64,000 bases of DNA, taken from contig CANSLJ010000004.1 of assembly GCA_947647735.1 (NCBI GenBank), positions 124,001-188,000 of the forward strand, given 5' to 3'. The translations under genes and the position numbers were made by a program. Each line of letters begins with the position of its first letter. Position 1 is the stretch's first letter. Origin of the DNA: an uncultured bacterium. GTDB lineage: Bacteria; Bacillota; Clostridia; Lachnospirales; Lachnospiraceae. The notes beneath the pieces were generated by a model. The model did no database searches. It saw nothing but the letters and a program-made list of their open reading frames with translations, and was not told the DNA's origin. Below are positions 1 to 9,993 of this stretch, piece by piece.

Positions 1-1177
1 TTGATGTAACCTTCCGCTTTAAATCCTTTGATGTGATTTCCAGCTCTTCTTTTTCTTCAGGCATAACCGGCAGGATACCTTTTATACTTTCCGTTCTGAT
101 CTCCTGCCGCATTTTCTGGAAAGGCTCCAATGCCTTTTCTTTCTTCTCTTCCTTTTCCGGCTCCGTCAGCGCGATCTCCGGGATCATCTCATGGGCATCC
201 AGCACTGCTTTTACAGATTCCGCCAAAAACGCATAAACACGCATCTCCTCCGTAAACCTTACTTCCATCTTTGCCGGGTGTACATTCACATCCACTCTGG
301 AAGGTTCCACCTCCATCATCAGCACGCAAAACGGATATTTGTGCTGCATCAGATAGGACTTGTATCCCTCTTCTATGGCTTTGGAAACCAGATTGCTCTT
401 GATAAAACGGCCGTTCAGGAAATAAAGCTCATAATTTCTATTGGAACGGTTGATGGAGGGCTTTCCAAGATAGCCGAAAAGACGGATTCCATCTCCCGGC
501 CTGTCAATCTCTATCAGGGCATCCGCCATGTCTTTTCCATATAATTTATATACTGCCTGTTTTAAGTTTCCGTTTCCCGACGTGGAAAACTTCACCTGAT
601 TATTCTGGATAAACTGAAAGGAAACCTGTGGATTTGCCAGCGCAAGATGCTCCATCAGGTCAGCCACATAGCCACCCTCCGTCGGCGGCTGCTTTAAAAA
701 TTTTCGTCTTGCGGGCACGTTGAAAAACAGGTTGCGGATGATGATCGTTGTACCGTCCGGCGCACCGATCTCCTCAAAGTCCGTTTCCACCGGTCCCTCT
801 AAAGAGATGCGCACGCCGGTCAGCTCGTCCTTTGTCTTTGTGATCATCTCTGTCTGGGAAACCGCAGAAATACTGCTCAGCGCCTCCCCGCGGAAGCCCA
901 GCGAATGAAGCCTCATCAGATCATCAGCATCCTGTATTTTTGATGTGGCATGACGCAGGAAAGCCTTGCGGATCTCCGATTTTTCGATGCCGCATCCGTT
1001 GTCGCTGACCCGGATAAAGCTGATGCCGCCGTCCTTGATCTCCACAGTAACCGCCGACGCTCCGGCATCGATGGCATTTTCCACCAACTCTTTTACGATG
1101 CTGGAGGGACGCTCCACCACCTCCCCGGCAGCGATCTTATCGATTGTTTCGTGACTTAAAATGTGAATGGATGCCAT
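1..1177 (-). CDS. mutL: DNA mismatch repair protein MutL (C-terminus cut by window edge)
   Basis: MutL couples mismatch recognition by MutS to downstream processing. The first 392 codons are present; the rest lies beyond base 1. The GHKL ATPase motifs are clear: ELVENAIDAGA near residue 30, DNGCGI near 60 and GFRGEAL near 95. The MutL transducer region follows, with NGRFIKS and DVNVHPAKMEVRF. The ATG at 1177 is preceded by a good ribosome binding site (GGGAG). Translation stays open to the window edge, so the truncation is an artefact of the window. In related genomes mutL usually follows mutS directly; here three other genes lie between them. Confidence 0.96.
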   Translation of the reverse strand, partial: MASIHILSHETIDKIAAGEVVERPSSIVKELVENAIDAGASAVTVEIKDGGISFIRVSDNGCGIEKSEIRKAFLRHATSKIQDADDLMRLHSLGFRGEALSSISAVSQTEMITKTKDELTGVRISLEGPVETDFEEIGAPDGTTIIIRNLFFNVPARRKFLKQPPTEGGYVADLMEHLALANPQVSFQFIQNNQVKFSTSGNGNLKQAVYKLYGKDMADALIEIDRPGDGIRLFGYLGKPSINRSNRNYELYFLNGRFIKSNLVSKAIEEGYKSYLMQHKYPFCVLMMEVEPSRVDVNVHPAKMEVRFTEEMRVYAFLAESVKAVLDAHEMIPEIALTEPEKEEKKEKALEPFQKMRQEIRTESIKGILPVMPEEKEELEITSKDLKRKVTS

Positions 1178-1222
1178 AGTTCTCCCTCTTATCACTTCAC
1201 TGCTGTATATATTCTATACTTT

Positions 1223-2962
1223 TTACGAATAATAAACCTTCTTCCAAAAGTCTGTTTTCAGAAAAGCAGACGCATTCCGCAGACTGACAGCATACTCATT
1301 ATAGTCCGGAAGTCCATCGAGAATAACTATGACAAAATGTCTGGCATCTATATACCATTCGATATCCTCATCATCCCCATGAAGATCCTCCATTAACGTT
1401 GTCCCCTTATAGTCTTCATATTCCCAGCTGACCGTATACTGTCCCGCTTCTCCGTCCCACGCGGTTGTATTTTCAAATTTATCTGCCAATAACATATCGT
1501 TTAAGACATCGTAATCGTCAACCACATCATCTAACGTAAGTATTTTTTCTGTTTCTATATCAATAGTAGTGACCATCGCCGCATCAGGATTCCCCCTTGC
1601 CGGAAGCATAGGCCCGTCTGCCCCTGTATATAATATGCTGATGATCCGGTTATCCATATACTTTATCTCATAATTTAAAATTGCATAAAAACGCCATTCA
1701 TCATCCGGATTATCACGTTCCAATATCTTCATGACATCCTTCTCGATCAATGCATTGAGCCTTGCCTCTTTTTCTGTATCCTCCATTCCTGATAACTGCG
1801 GATAATATATATGAGCCGCATACTTATCATCACTCAGTTGAAACTCTTTTGATTCTGTCCTATACTCAATGTCCGGCTTTATTTCAAATTGTATATAAGC
1901 GCTTGACCATACACTAGGTCCTTCCTCACCACCATCCTCGACTGCCATCAGCCTGAAAATCCTGTTTTCCGCGGTTTCCTCCATTTTTCCCAGCCTGAAT
2001 GTATAATAATTTACGCCTTCAAACTGTCTGCTTGGACGAAACGCAATCCCATCCCTGTAATAGGAAGCCTCAAACAAATCATCCCCGTCTGGATCACTCC
2101 CAAAAATATGCGCATGGCTGGTATCTATTTCCAGATTCATCGGTGCCAGTTCCCAATAAGTCCCCCGGTATTCCCAGAAGCTGAGCTCCTCCTCGCACAC
2201 ATAATCTCTGGAAAGTCCCGATGAATGCACAACCAAACGGTACGGCTCCTTGTCTTCAACCACAAAGAAACTCATGACCTTCCTCGGAATAGGACTGGTA
2301 ATATTCTGTAAATAAATATGATCCTCATCCCACGTCTGCAGCATGATCCGCGCCGGGTACAAAGATAATCCGTCCATTTCCGTTATCTCCACAAACCTTA
2401 TATGCAGATCCTTCGTCCTGTCACTTTGAAAGGTAAGCGCATATCCGTGCTGATAGAACAGCGTTTTCAGTTCCTCCTCCGGCATTTCTATCGTCCTGTC
2501 ATCAAAAAACATCTCCACAAGATTATCCCACTTTTCAAAATCATCCTCATACTGAAAATAATCCTCCAGCTCATCCTTTAGATTTATATCGGGATATTCT
2601 ATATGTCTGATCAAGCCTCTCACAAAATCATCATAATAGGTTTTATGGTAGATTGTATCACTGTGGTCATAAGGTACATCTCCTTCCTGCCATTGGCACT
2701 CCATGGGAATCAGATGGTGTTCCTCCTCCGCGCTGCCGGATTCGTCTGCACTTTCTTCCTCCTTCGCAGCATCAGCGGACAGCTCTCCCTCCGATGTTTC
2801 CTCTAGACCGGCAGTCCGCTCCGATCCATCAGAACCCGCAGCCGGTCCTGCATCTTCCGTATCTTTTCCATTTTTCATGCCGGCCGCACAGCCAGCCAGT
2901 ACCAAACAAAACAATAACAACAGAAGCATCATTCTATTTCTGATATTGTTTCCGCTTTTCAT
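1223..2962 (-). CDS. Secreted lipoprotein with C-terminal DUF3298-like domain
   Basis: A 579-residue predicted lipoprotein. The N-terminus has basic residues, a Leu-rich core and a lipobox LAGC near residue 22, followed by an acidic low-complexity linker rich in Glu, Ala and Ser (about 30-80). The middle part is unrecognised. The last ~190 residues, from YAAHIYYPQL, contain the alternating pattern and closing segment (FVIVILDGLPDYNEYAVSLR) that resemble the DUF4163/DUF3298 fold found in RsiV and PdaC; this is a family-level inference. It is likely displayed on the outer face of the membrane. It sits 45 bp upstream of mutL and downstream of a flavoprotein. Its function is unknown. Confidence 0.75.
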   Translation of the reverse strand: MKSGNNIRNRMMLLLLLFCLVLAGCAAGMKNGKDTEDAGPAAGSDGSERTAGLEETSEGELSADAAKEEESADESGSAEEEHHLIPMECQWQEGDVPYDHSDTIYHKTYYDDFVRGLIRHIEYPDINLKDELEDYFQYEDDFEKWDNLVEMFFDDRTIEMPEEELKTLFYQHGYALTFQSDRTKDLHIRFVEITEMDGLSLYPARIMLQTWDEDHIYLQNITSPIPRKVMSFFVVEDKEPYRLVVHSSGLSRDYVCEEELSFWEYRGTYWELAPMNLEIDTSHAHIFGSDPDGDDLFEASYYRDGIAFRPSRQFEGVNYYTFRLGKMEETAENRIFRLMAVEDGGEEGPSVWSSAYIQFEIKPDIEYRTESKEFQLSDDKYAAHIYYPQLSGMEDTEKEARLNALIEKDVMKILERDNPDDEWRFYAILNYEIKYMDNRIISILYTGADGPMLPARGNPDAAMVTTIDIETEKILTLDDVVDDYDVLNDMLLADKFENTTAWDGEAGQYTVSWEYEDYKGTTLMEDLHGDDEDIEWYIDARHFVIVILDGLPDYNEYAVSLRNASAFLKTDFWKKVYYS

Positions 2963-3053
2963 TTTCTCTTTATTCCTCTATGAAAAAAATATCATTCCAT
3001 GTCCGTGCTGATGATCCTTTTTTATACAGGCAGACACTCCGCTGAATACAGCT

Positions 3054-4430
3054 TTATGCATTCTCCGCCAAATACCGCGCCACATAAACCCCGCTCGCCG
3101 AAGCATGGGACAGCGAATGGGTCACGCCGCTTCCGTCCCCGATCACAAACAGCCCCTTGTGCAGTGTTTCCAGATGCTCATCCAGCTCCACTTCCATATT
3201 ATAAAACTTTACCTCCACGCCGTAGAGCAGCGTGTCATCATTTGCAGTGCCCGGTGCGATCTTATCCAGCGCATAGATCATCTCGATGATCCCGTCCAGT
3301 ATTCTCTTCGGCATTACAAGGCTCAGATCCCCGGGCGTCGCCGCAAGCGTCGGCGTGAGAAACGACTTGGACAGCCGTTTTTCCGTGCTCCTGTGTCCTC
3401 TGATCAGATCTCCGAAACGCTGTACGATCACACCGCCGCCCAGCATATTGGAAAGCCTCGCAATACTCTCTCCATAACCGTTGCTGTCCTTGAAAGGCTC
3501 CGTAAAATGCTTGGATACCAGCAGGGCGAAATTCGTATTTTCGGTCTGCAATGCCGGATCTTCGTAGCTGTGCCCGTTTACCGTAACGATACCGTTGGTA
3601 TTTTCATTTACCACAGCTCCCTTCGGGTTCATACAGAAAGTCCGCACCTTATCCTGATATTTCTCCGTCTTATAAACGATCTTGCTCTCATATAATTCAT
3701 CCGTGATCGGCTGGAAGATCTCCGCCGGCAGTTCCACTCTCACGCCGATATCCACACGGTTGGACAGCGTCGGGATATTCAACTCGCCACAGACCTTTTC
3801 CATCCACTTACTGCCGCTTCTCCCCACGGAAATAATACACTTGTCAGCAGAGTAGGACGTCTCATCCGTCACCGCCTCATAACCGCCGTCCAAAAGTTTA
3901 ATGCTCCGCACCGGCGTCATAAAATGAAACTCGACCTTATCTTTCAGCTCCTCATACAGATTCCCCAGCACCTCAAAATTGATATCCGTGCCCAGATGGC
4001 GCACGGACGCATCCAGAAGATGCAGATTATTCTGCAGACAAAGCCTCTTGAACTGGGTATTCGTCGTAGAATACAATTTTGTCTTATATCCCCCGTAAGA
4101 CACATTGATACCGTCCACATACTCCATCAGCTCCGTCGCCTTCTGTTTCCCGATATATTCATGCAGTGTCCCGCCGAATTCATTTGTAATATTATACTTT
4201 CCATCCGAAAAAGCCCCGGCACCGCCGAAACCATTCATAATAGCACAGGTCTTACACCCGATACAGCTCTTCACCTTATCCCCGTCGATCGGACATTTCC
4301 GCTTATCCAGAGAATTTCCGGCTTCCAGCACCGCAATCTTCCACTCGGGCTTTTTCTGTAACAGTTCATAAGCGGAGAAAATTCCCCCCGGTCCCGCACC
4401 AATTATTAAAACATCATAATCATACTTCAT
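3054..4430 (-). CDS. FAD-dependent oxidoreductase (COG2509-like)
   Basis: A 458-residue flavoprotein. The Rossmann motif VLIIGAGPGGIFSAYEL is at the N-terminus. It is followed by a Cys cluster (CPIDGDKVKSCIGCKTC) and the GFGGAGAFSDGKYN motif, both typical of the uncharacterised COG2509 FAD dehydrogenases. The C-terminal GDGSGVTHSLSHASASG closes the FAD site. I chose the ATG at 4430 over one five codons upstream because GGAGGT lies 8 bases before it and overlaps the earlier codons. It is distantly related to the flavoprotein at 21723-23522. The substrate is unknown. Confidence 0.85.
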   Translation of the reverse strand: MKYDYDVLIIGAGPGGIFSAYELLQKKPEWKIAVLEAGNSLDKRKCPIDGDKVKSCIGCKTCAIMNGFGGAGAFSDGKYNITNEFGGTLHEYIGKQKATELMEYVDGINVSYGGYKTKLYSTTNTQFKRLCLQNNLHLLDASVRHLGTDINFEVLGNLYEELKDKVEFHFMTPVRSIKLLDGGYEAVTDETSYSADKCIISVGRSGSKWMEKVCGELNIPTLSNRVDIGVRVELPAEIFQPITDELYESKIVYKTEKYQDKVRTFCMNPKGAVVNENTNGIVTVNGHSYEDPALQTENTNFALLVSKHFTEPFKDSNGYGESIARLSNMLGGGVIVQRFGDLIRGHRSTEKRLSKSFLTPTLAATPGDLSLVMPKRILDGIIEMIYALDKIAPGTANDDTLLYGVEVKFYNMEVELDEHLETLHKGLFVIGDGSGVTHSLSHASASGVYVARYLAENA

Positions 4431-4500
4431 CTGTAATACCTCCATTTATATTTATCAATCTGCGTTTATCAGAACGAAACATGTCAGTTTTGTTCTATTT

Positions 4501-5523
4501 TCACTCACGCCCCACTCCTGCGTCCCAAAGTTCATCAGCAAAATGATTCACCCATTTCACTCCATCCGCACTCCAATCTTCCCGCTCCTTTGGCTTTATA
4601 TTGGGATTGTCTAAATTAAATTGATGAATAAACAGTTGCGCACAAGGTGCTTCCATAATTTCATTGACCCATTTCATATCGTCAGGATAATGATAACATA
4701 GGGACAAATCGGGATTGGGGTTCTCAAGCAGCCACTTGGCATATTCAGGCAGAAACACATCATGCTCCGGCATCTGTAATTGTGCAAACTTCTCCTTCGG
4801 CAGAACAAGCTGCGCGAAACTGTACAGACCATGTGCATAGACGCCAAAAGGTCTTATACCGAATGGAAAACGATGAAATTTTCGGTAGCTTTTACAAACT
4901 GAGAGCAAATCCTGTGAGGCTTTTGCCATATCCTGTGTTTGTAAATCCATTAAAAACGCAATCATTGCCTTTTCCAAAAGTGCGGGTTTCTTCTGTGTCA
5001 GGAAATTCTCCCCCATAGAAACGCCTTCCGCAAGCACTTCTTTATTTTGATACCAAAGTCCGATCATCAGACGGGATGCAGCCGGCGCAAACGGACAGAG
5101 GCAATTTTTGACCACTGCAAGCTCCGGCGGCAGTATTCGTGAAATATGTGCTGTGTTTCCACATGCCACACCTTCCAGGACAAGCCAAGTGCTGGATTCA
5201 TGGTGATATCCCCCGTAAATGTTCGGCAGCGCCGCGCTTTTAAAACGCTGGTTAGTTATCCGGCATACTGCTGGCCAGTCTTTGTTCCTGATACACTCAT
5301 TCGTCCACTCATTCCAGTATTTGGGATCTAAATGAAATGTAATAAAACCGGTAACTTTGACCAGATGGCGGAACCGTTCTTTTTCTTCCGATTCCACGGC
5401 GCCCCGCGGTTTATAAAGGTTCACTTCATACTGGTATTTCTTTCGCATCAGTTCAAGGTCTTTTTCCTCGACAACCAGTGTCTGCGTGCCCTGTTCTTCC
5501 ATGTTGCTCTCTGTGTCAGCCAT
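4501..5523 (-). CDS. Uncharacterised 340-aa protein, possibly Imm49-like immunity protein
   Basis: A soluble, mostly helical protein with no signal peptide or membrane segment. The central and C-terminal part (ALLEKAMIAFLMDLQTQD, then FGIRPFGVYAHGLYSFA, then LPEYAKWLLEN) resembles the Imm49 immunity family in layout, but I cannot confirm this. No polymorphic toxin gene is adjacent, so if it is an immunity protein it is an orphan. The start has a strong AGGAG site. It is transcribed away from the mobile-looking inverted-repeat element at 5575-5710, which sits between it and mutS, so this slot may have been acquired. Confidence 0.55.
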   Translation of the reverse strand: MADTESNMEEQGTQTLVVEEKDLELMRKKYQYEVNLYKPRGAVESEEKERFRHLVKVTGFITFHLDPKYWNEWTNECIRNKDWPAVCRITNQRFKSAALPNIYGGYHHESSTWLVLEGVACGNTAHISRILPPELAVVKNCLCPFAPAASRLMIGLWYQNKEVLAEGVSMGENFLTQKKPALLEKAMIAFLMDLQTQDMAKASQDLLSVCKSYRKFHRFPFGIRPFGVYAHGLYSFAQLVLPKEKFAQLQMPEHDVFLPEYAKWLLENPNPDLSLCYHYPDDMKWVNEIMEAPCAQLFIHQFNLDNPNIKPKEREDWSADGVKWVNHFADELWDAGVGRE

Positions 5524-5574
5524 ATTTTCAATCTCCTGTTATGAAAATCCCAAATTATTGTCAAACCACAGCCA

Positions 5575-5710
5575 GCCGTTAGAGAAATATAATTCTCAAG
5601 GAGCCTCTTAAAAAACGCCGGCACTTGGCGAGGTAGTTCACGAGCCTAGTACCGCTGCGTTTTTTACGAAGCGGGAGCGTGGCGACGGAGAATTATATTT
5701 CTCTAACGGC
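5575..5710. repeat. 136-bp MITE-like element with perfect 23-bp terminal inverted repeats
   Basis: Bases 5575-5597 and 5688-5710 are exact reverse complements over 23 bp (outer end GCCGTTAGAG). The ~90-bp interior has its own pairing: AAAAAACGC at the left matches GCGTTTTTT at the right. A transcript would therefore fold into a long, branched hairpin. It lies in the gap between the Imm49-like gene and the mutS stop codon at 5732. No ORF is inside. No clear target-site duplication is visible. It may be a MITE, a REP-like element or a structured RNA or terminator for mutS. Confidence 0.75.
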
Positions 5711-5731
5711 GTCCGGTATCAACGATTATTA

Positions 5732-8416
5732 TCACCGCCACCTATTTTTCAACTTACTCTGCAACCGATACAGCGTATTCATCGCATCCACCGGCGTCAT
5801 ATTCATCACATCCGCCTCCATCAGTTCCCGCAGCACATCCTCATCCTTCACGGTATCAAAGAGCGACAACTGTTGCAGATCCACCTCGTCATAAGCCGGT
5901 ACTTTCTTATTATCCGTTTTGGTGTCCACGGCAATACTCTGCACCTTTTCAGTGATATCATTCTCGCTGAGCTGTGCCACGATCTCCTTGGCGCGGTCGA
6001 TCACCATATCCGGCACCCCCGCCAGCTTTGCCACCTGTATACCGTAACTCTTATCCGCCCCGCCCTGAATGATCTTCCGCAGGAACACGATATCGTCCCC
6101 CTTCTCCTTCACGGCGATACAGTAATTGTTGACATTGCTGATCTTTCCCTCCAGCTCCGTCAGCTCGTGATAATGCGTGGCAAAAAGGGTTTTTGCGCCG
6201 AGGAGCTTTCGGTTGCTGATATGCTCGATCACCGCCCAGGCGATCGATAACCCGTCAAAGGTGGATGTCCCCCTGCCGATCTCATCTAAGATGAGCAGAC
6301 TGTTTTTCGTGGCATTCCGGAGAATATTTGCCACCTCGTTCATCTCCACCATAAAGGTGCTCTGCCCGCTTGCCAGATCATCGGAAGCCCCCACTCTTGT
6401 AAAGATCCTGTCCACAAGTCCGATCTTCGCAGACTTTGCCGGCACGAAACTGCCAAGCTGCGCCATCAGCACGATCAGCGCAGTCTGCCGCATGTAAGTG
6501 GATTTCCCCGCCATATTCGGACCGGTGATCACGGCGATCAGGCGCTTGTCATTGTCCAGATAGGTGTCGTTTGTGACAAACATATCATTTCCCATCACCT
6601 GTTCCACCACCGGATGCCGCCCGTCCTTGATATGGATCAACCCCTTTTCATTGATCTGGGGGCGCACATAATGATAGCGCTCCGCCACCAGAGAAAGGGA
6701 TGCAAACACATCCAGCCTCGCCACCGCTTTCGCCGTTCTCTGGATCCGCTCGATCTCTCCGCCGATGGTGTCCCGTATTTTACAGAACAGATCATACTCC
6801 AGCGTGGAAAGCTTATCCTCCGCATTCAGGATCGTATCTTCCAGTTCCTTCAGACGGGGCGTTGTGTACCGCTCCGCATTGGCAAGTGTCTGTTTGCGCA
6901 CATAGTCCTCCGGCACCATATTTTTAAAGGAGTTCGTCACCTCAAAATAATAGCCGAACACTTTATTATATTTGATCTTCAGATTTTTAATGCCGGTGCG
7001 GTTTCTGTCTTCCTCCTCCAGCGCCGCCAGCCAGTTCTTTCCCTCCGTTTTCGCCTTCCGCAGAGAGTCAATAGTCTCATCAAATCCGTCTTTGATAATG
7101 CCGCCCTCCCGCACCAGGATCGGCGGATCTTCCTCTATCGCCGCATTGATCAGGGAAAACAAATCCTCCAGCGGATCGATGTCCTCCCGGACCTGTGAAA
7201 GCAGTGTGCCGCCAAAAGCAGTGAGTACCGTCCGTATCGGCTTCATCATTGCCAGAGAATTCCGAAACGCGATCAGATCCCGCGGATTGGCGGACTGATA
7301 GCTGATCTTTCCGAGAAGCCTCTCCAGATCGTAGACGGGATTTAAATATTCCCGGATCTCATCCCTGCTGATCGCGTCCTTCGTCAGCTCCTCCACCGCA
7401 TCCAGCCTCTCCTCGATCTGCTCCCTGTCGATCAGCGGTTGTTCGATATAACTTCGCAGCGTCCTTGCTCCCATAGCGGTCTTTGTCTTATCCAGCACCC
7501 ATAAAAGAGAACCCCGCTTTTGTTTTTCCCTGAGCGTCTCCGCCAGTTCCAGATTCCTTCTTGTGGCGGAATCCAGCAGCATAAATTTACTGGTCAGGTA
7601 CGGATAAATATGAGTGATATTGCTCATGGAAGACTTCTGCGTCTCATACAGATACTTGAGCAGCGCCCCCGCCGCCAGGATTCCCACCGGAAAATCCTCG
7701 ATGCCGAGTCCTGTCAGCCCTGCCACCTTAAAATGCTTCTTCAGCAGTTTTTTCGCCCCGTCCTCATCAAAATAATGGGCTTCCAGCGCATTCACAGCGA
7801 TCCTCAGGCGGTTTCTCATATCTTCTATGGAAAGCCCGGAAACTAAAAAGGCATCATTGCAGATAATCTCCGACGGCGCGTATTTGCTGATCTCATCCAG
7901 AAGCTTACTGTTATCCTCCAGTTCCGTCAAATAATAATCCCCGGTAGAAATATCGGCAACCGAAACGCCGATCCTGCCGGGAAAATAGGCGATACTCATC
8001 AGAAAATTATTGCGGGATTCCTCCAATGACTGGATATTCAGGTTTGTACCGGGCGTGACGATCCGCGTCACCTCCCGCTTTACCATTCCCTTCGCCAGCT
8101 TCGGATCTTCCACCTGTTCACAGATCGCCACCTTGTATCCCTTTTCGATCAGCCTGTTCAGGTAATTATCCACCGCATGATAGGGCACGCCGCACATCGG
8201 CGCCCTCTCCTCCAGCCCGCAGCTCTTTCCCGTCAGCGTGATCTCCAGCTCCCGGGATACGATCAGCGCATCCTCGAAAAACATCTCATAAAAATCGCCT
8301 AATCTATAAAACAAAATGCAGCCCGGATACTGATCCTTTGTCTGCAGATAGTGTTGCATCATCGGCGTCAGCTCCGCCAGTTCTTTCTCCGTCAGTTCCT
8401 TAGCATTTTCAGCCAT
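5732..8416 (-). CDS. mutS: DNA mismatch repair ATPase MutS
   Basis: MutS recognises mispaired and looped-out bases and signals through its ATPase. The 894-residue length is normal. The mismatch-binding N-terminus carries LGDFYEMFFEDA (Phe-X-Glu wedge) near residue 43. The ATPase has Walker A GPNMAGKST near 620, the LDEIGRGTSTFDG Walker B/signature near 695, and the FATHYHEL switch near 730. The ATG at 8416 has an AGGAGGAG ribosome binding site. miaB lies 87 bp upstream, as is common in Clostridia. The inverted-repeat element follows the stop codon. Confidence 0.98.
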   Translation of the reverse strand: MAENAKELTEKELAELTPMMQHYLQTKDQYPGCILFYRLGDFYEMFFEDALIVSRELEITLTGKSCGLEERAPMCGVPYHAVDNYLNRLIEKGYKVAICEQVEDPKLAKGMVKREVTRIVTPGTNLNIQSLEESRNNFLMSIAYFPGRIGVSVADISTGDYYLTELEDNSKLLDEISKYAPSEIICNDAFLVSGLSIEDMRNRLRIAVNALEAHYFDEDGAKKLLKKHFKVAGLTGLGIEDFPVGILAAGALLKYLYETQKSSMSNITHIYPYLTSKFMLLDSATRRNLELAETLREKQKRGSLLWVLDKTKTAMGARTLRSYIEQPLIDREQIEERLDAVEELTKDAISRDEIREYLNPVYDLERLLGKISYQSANPRDLIAFRNSLAMMKPIRTVLTAFGGTLLSQVREDIDPLEDLFSLINAAIEEDPPILVREGGIIKDGFDETIDSLRKAKTEGKNWLAALEEEDRNRTGIKNLKIKYNKVFGYYFEVTNSFKNMVPEDYVRKQTLANAERYTTPRLKELEDTILNAEDKLSTLEYDLFCKIRDTIGGEIERIQRTAKAVARLDVFASLSLVAERYHYVRPQINEKGLIHIKDGRHPVVEQVMGNDMFVTNDTYLDNDKRLIAVITGPNMAGKSTYMRQTALIVLMAQLGSFVPAKSAKIGLVDRIFTRVGASDDLASGQSTFMVEMNEVANILRNATKNSLLILDEIGRGTSTFDGLSIAWAVIEHISNRKLLGAKTLFATHYHELTELEGKISNVNNYCIAVKEKGDDIVFLRKIIQGGADKSYGIQVAKLAGVPDMVIDRAKEIVAQLSENDITEKVQSIAVDTKTDNKKVPAYDEVDLQQLSLFDTVKDEDVLRELMEADVMNMTPVDAMNTLYRLQSKLKNRWR

Positions 8417-8503
8417 GTCTCCTCCTGTGTGACAATCCGCTCCGAATATTGCAGAGCAAAAGCGCTGCTTTTATATCTCCAGCCTTCAAACAATCAATAT
8501 CAC

Positions 8504-9958
8504 CTATTGTAAAACTCTCGTCCCGATATAATAAAACCCCTCACATCTCTCCAGCCTCACATCCACGATCTGCCCGATCAGGGACGCATCCCCCGGAAAA
8601 TGCACCACTGTATTGTTCGATAATCTCCCCGTCATTAAAGAAGCATCCTGTTCATTCACCTCTTCCACCAGAACAGGCAATATCCTGCCCTCAAACCGTT
8701 TCACACGCTCCCGCGCCGTCTCCTGCACACAGGCGAGCACCTTGTCGAAATTTTCCCGCACTTCCTGCTCCGGCACTTGCTCCATCGCCGCCGCAGGCGT
8801 GCCCGTCCGTTTGGAATACACAAAGGTAAAGGCATTATCAAACTGCACTTTCCTGATCACATCTATCGTTTCTTCCGCATCTTCCCCTGTCTCCCCCGGA
8901 AAACCGACAATGATATCCGTTGTCAGAGAAATGTCGGGAATCTCGCGCCGTATCTTCTCTGCCAGCGCAAGATAAGATTCCTTTGTATAACGCCGGTTCA
9001 TCTTCTCCAGAATCCTTGTGGAACCGGACTGCAGGGGAAGGTGCAGATGCCGGCAGATCTTTTTAGACGCTTTCATGACCTGTATCAGTTCATCGGACAG
9101 ATCTTTCGGATGAGAAGTCATAAAACGGATCCGCTCGATCCCGTCAATTTTTTCCACTTCCTGCAGCAATTCCGGAAAACTCATAAACCCTGTATTTTTC
9201 GGCTCTTTCCCGTAAGAATTCACATTCTGCCCCAGCAGCATGACCTCTTTCACACCGTCCGCCGCAAGATTTCTGATCTCCCGCAGGATCTCCTCGGGCG
9301 CTCTCGAGCGCTCCCGCCCCCGCACATAGGGCACGATACAATAGCTGCAGAAATTATTGCAGCCGAACATGATATTCACACCGGATTTAAAGGGATATTT
9401 CCTCTCCACCGGCAGATCTTCCACGATCTTATCCGTATCCTCCCAGATATCCACCAGCATACCCTTTTCCGTATAGCAACGATACAACAACTCCGCAAAT
9501 TTATACAGATTATGGGTACCGAAAACCAGATCCACAAAGCCATAACTTTTCCGCAGCTTCCGGATCACAAGATCCTCCTGCATCATACAGCCGCAGAGCG
9601 CTACCTTCATCCAAGGATTTTTCTTTTTATAGCCGTTCAAAACCCCCAGCCTGCCGAAAACACGCTGGTTTGCGTTATCCCGCACCGTGCAGGTATTGTA
9701 GATCACAAAATCCGCCTCCTCGGAATCGGTTTCTATAAAACCGACACTTTTCAGGATACCGGAAAGTTTTTCGGAATCCCGGGCATTCATCTGACAGCCG
9801 AAGGTCTGGGTGCAGGCGGTCAGATCACGCCCCATCTCCTGTCTGATATCCCTGATCACTTCCCGGCATTTTGCCATAAAATAGTATTGCCGGGCAGGCT
9901 CTTCAGCGGGTGGTGCTATGCTTAAATCTATATTATCCAAATTAATATTGTCATACAT
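8504..9958 (-). CDS. miaB: tRNA-2-methylthio-N6-dimethylallyladenosine synthase MiaB
   Basis: Radical SAM methylthiotransferase that adds the 2-methylthio group to i6A37 of tRNAs reading UNN codons. The 484-residue protein has the three cysteines of the N-terminal auxiliary cluster (FGCQMN, NTCTVRDNA, CGCMMQ), the radical SAM motif CNNFCSYCIVPYVRGRE near 200, and a C-terminal TRAM domain ending in YIGTRVL. The ribosome binding site is weak (GAGAG). The start lies downstream of a structured leader and a candidate promoter (separate entries). It probably leads the miaB-mutS transcription unit. Confidence 0.97.
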   Translation of the reverse strand: MYDNINLDNIDLSIAPPAEEPARQYYFMAKCREVIRDIRQEMGRDLTACTQTFGCQMNARDSEKLSGILKSVGFIETDSEEADFVIYNTCTVRDNANQRVFGRLGVLNGYKKKNPWMKVALCGCMMQEDLVIRKLRKSYGFVDLVFGTHNLYKFAELLYRCYTEKGMLVDIWEDTDKIVEDLPVERKYPFKSGVNIMFGCNNFCSYCIVPYVRGRERSRAPEEILREIRNLAADGVKEVMLLGQNVNSYGKEPKNTGFMSFPELLQEVEKIDGIERIRFMTSHPKDLSDELIQVMKASKKICRHLHLPLQSGSTRILEKMNRRYTKESYLALAEKIRREIPDISLTTDIIVGFPGETGEDAEETIDVIRKVQFDNAFTFVYSKRTGTPAAAMEQVPEQEVRENFDKVLACVQETARERVKRFEGRILPVLVEEVNEQDASLMTGRLSNNTVVHFPGDASLIGQIVDVRLERCEGFYYIGTRVLQ

Positions 9959-9993
9959 CTCTCTGAACTTTTTCCTTCATCACATACGATACA

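Noticed and set aside
4465..4492. GAACAAAAC...GTTTCGTTC hairpin after the Imm49-like gene
   Set aside because: The stem has an internal mismatch and no T-run follows, so a terminator call is not supported.
8777..9925. A 382-codon plus-strand frame opposite miaB
   Set aside because: Antisense shadow of a gene with all radical SAM motifs on the other strand.
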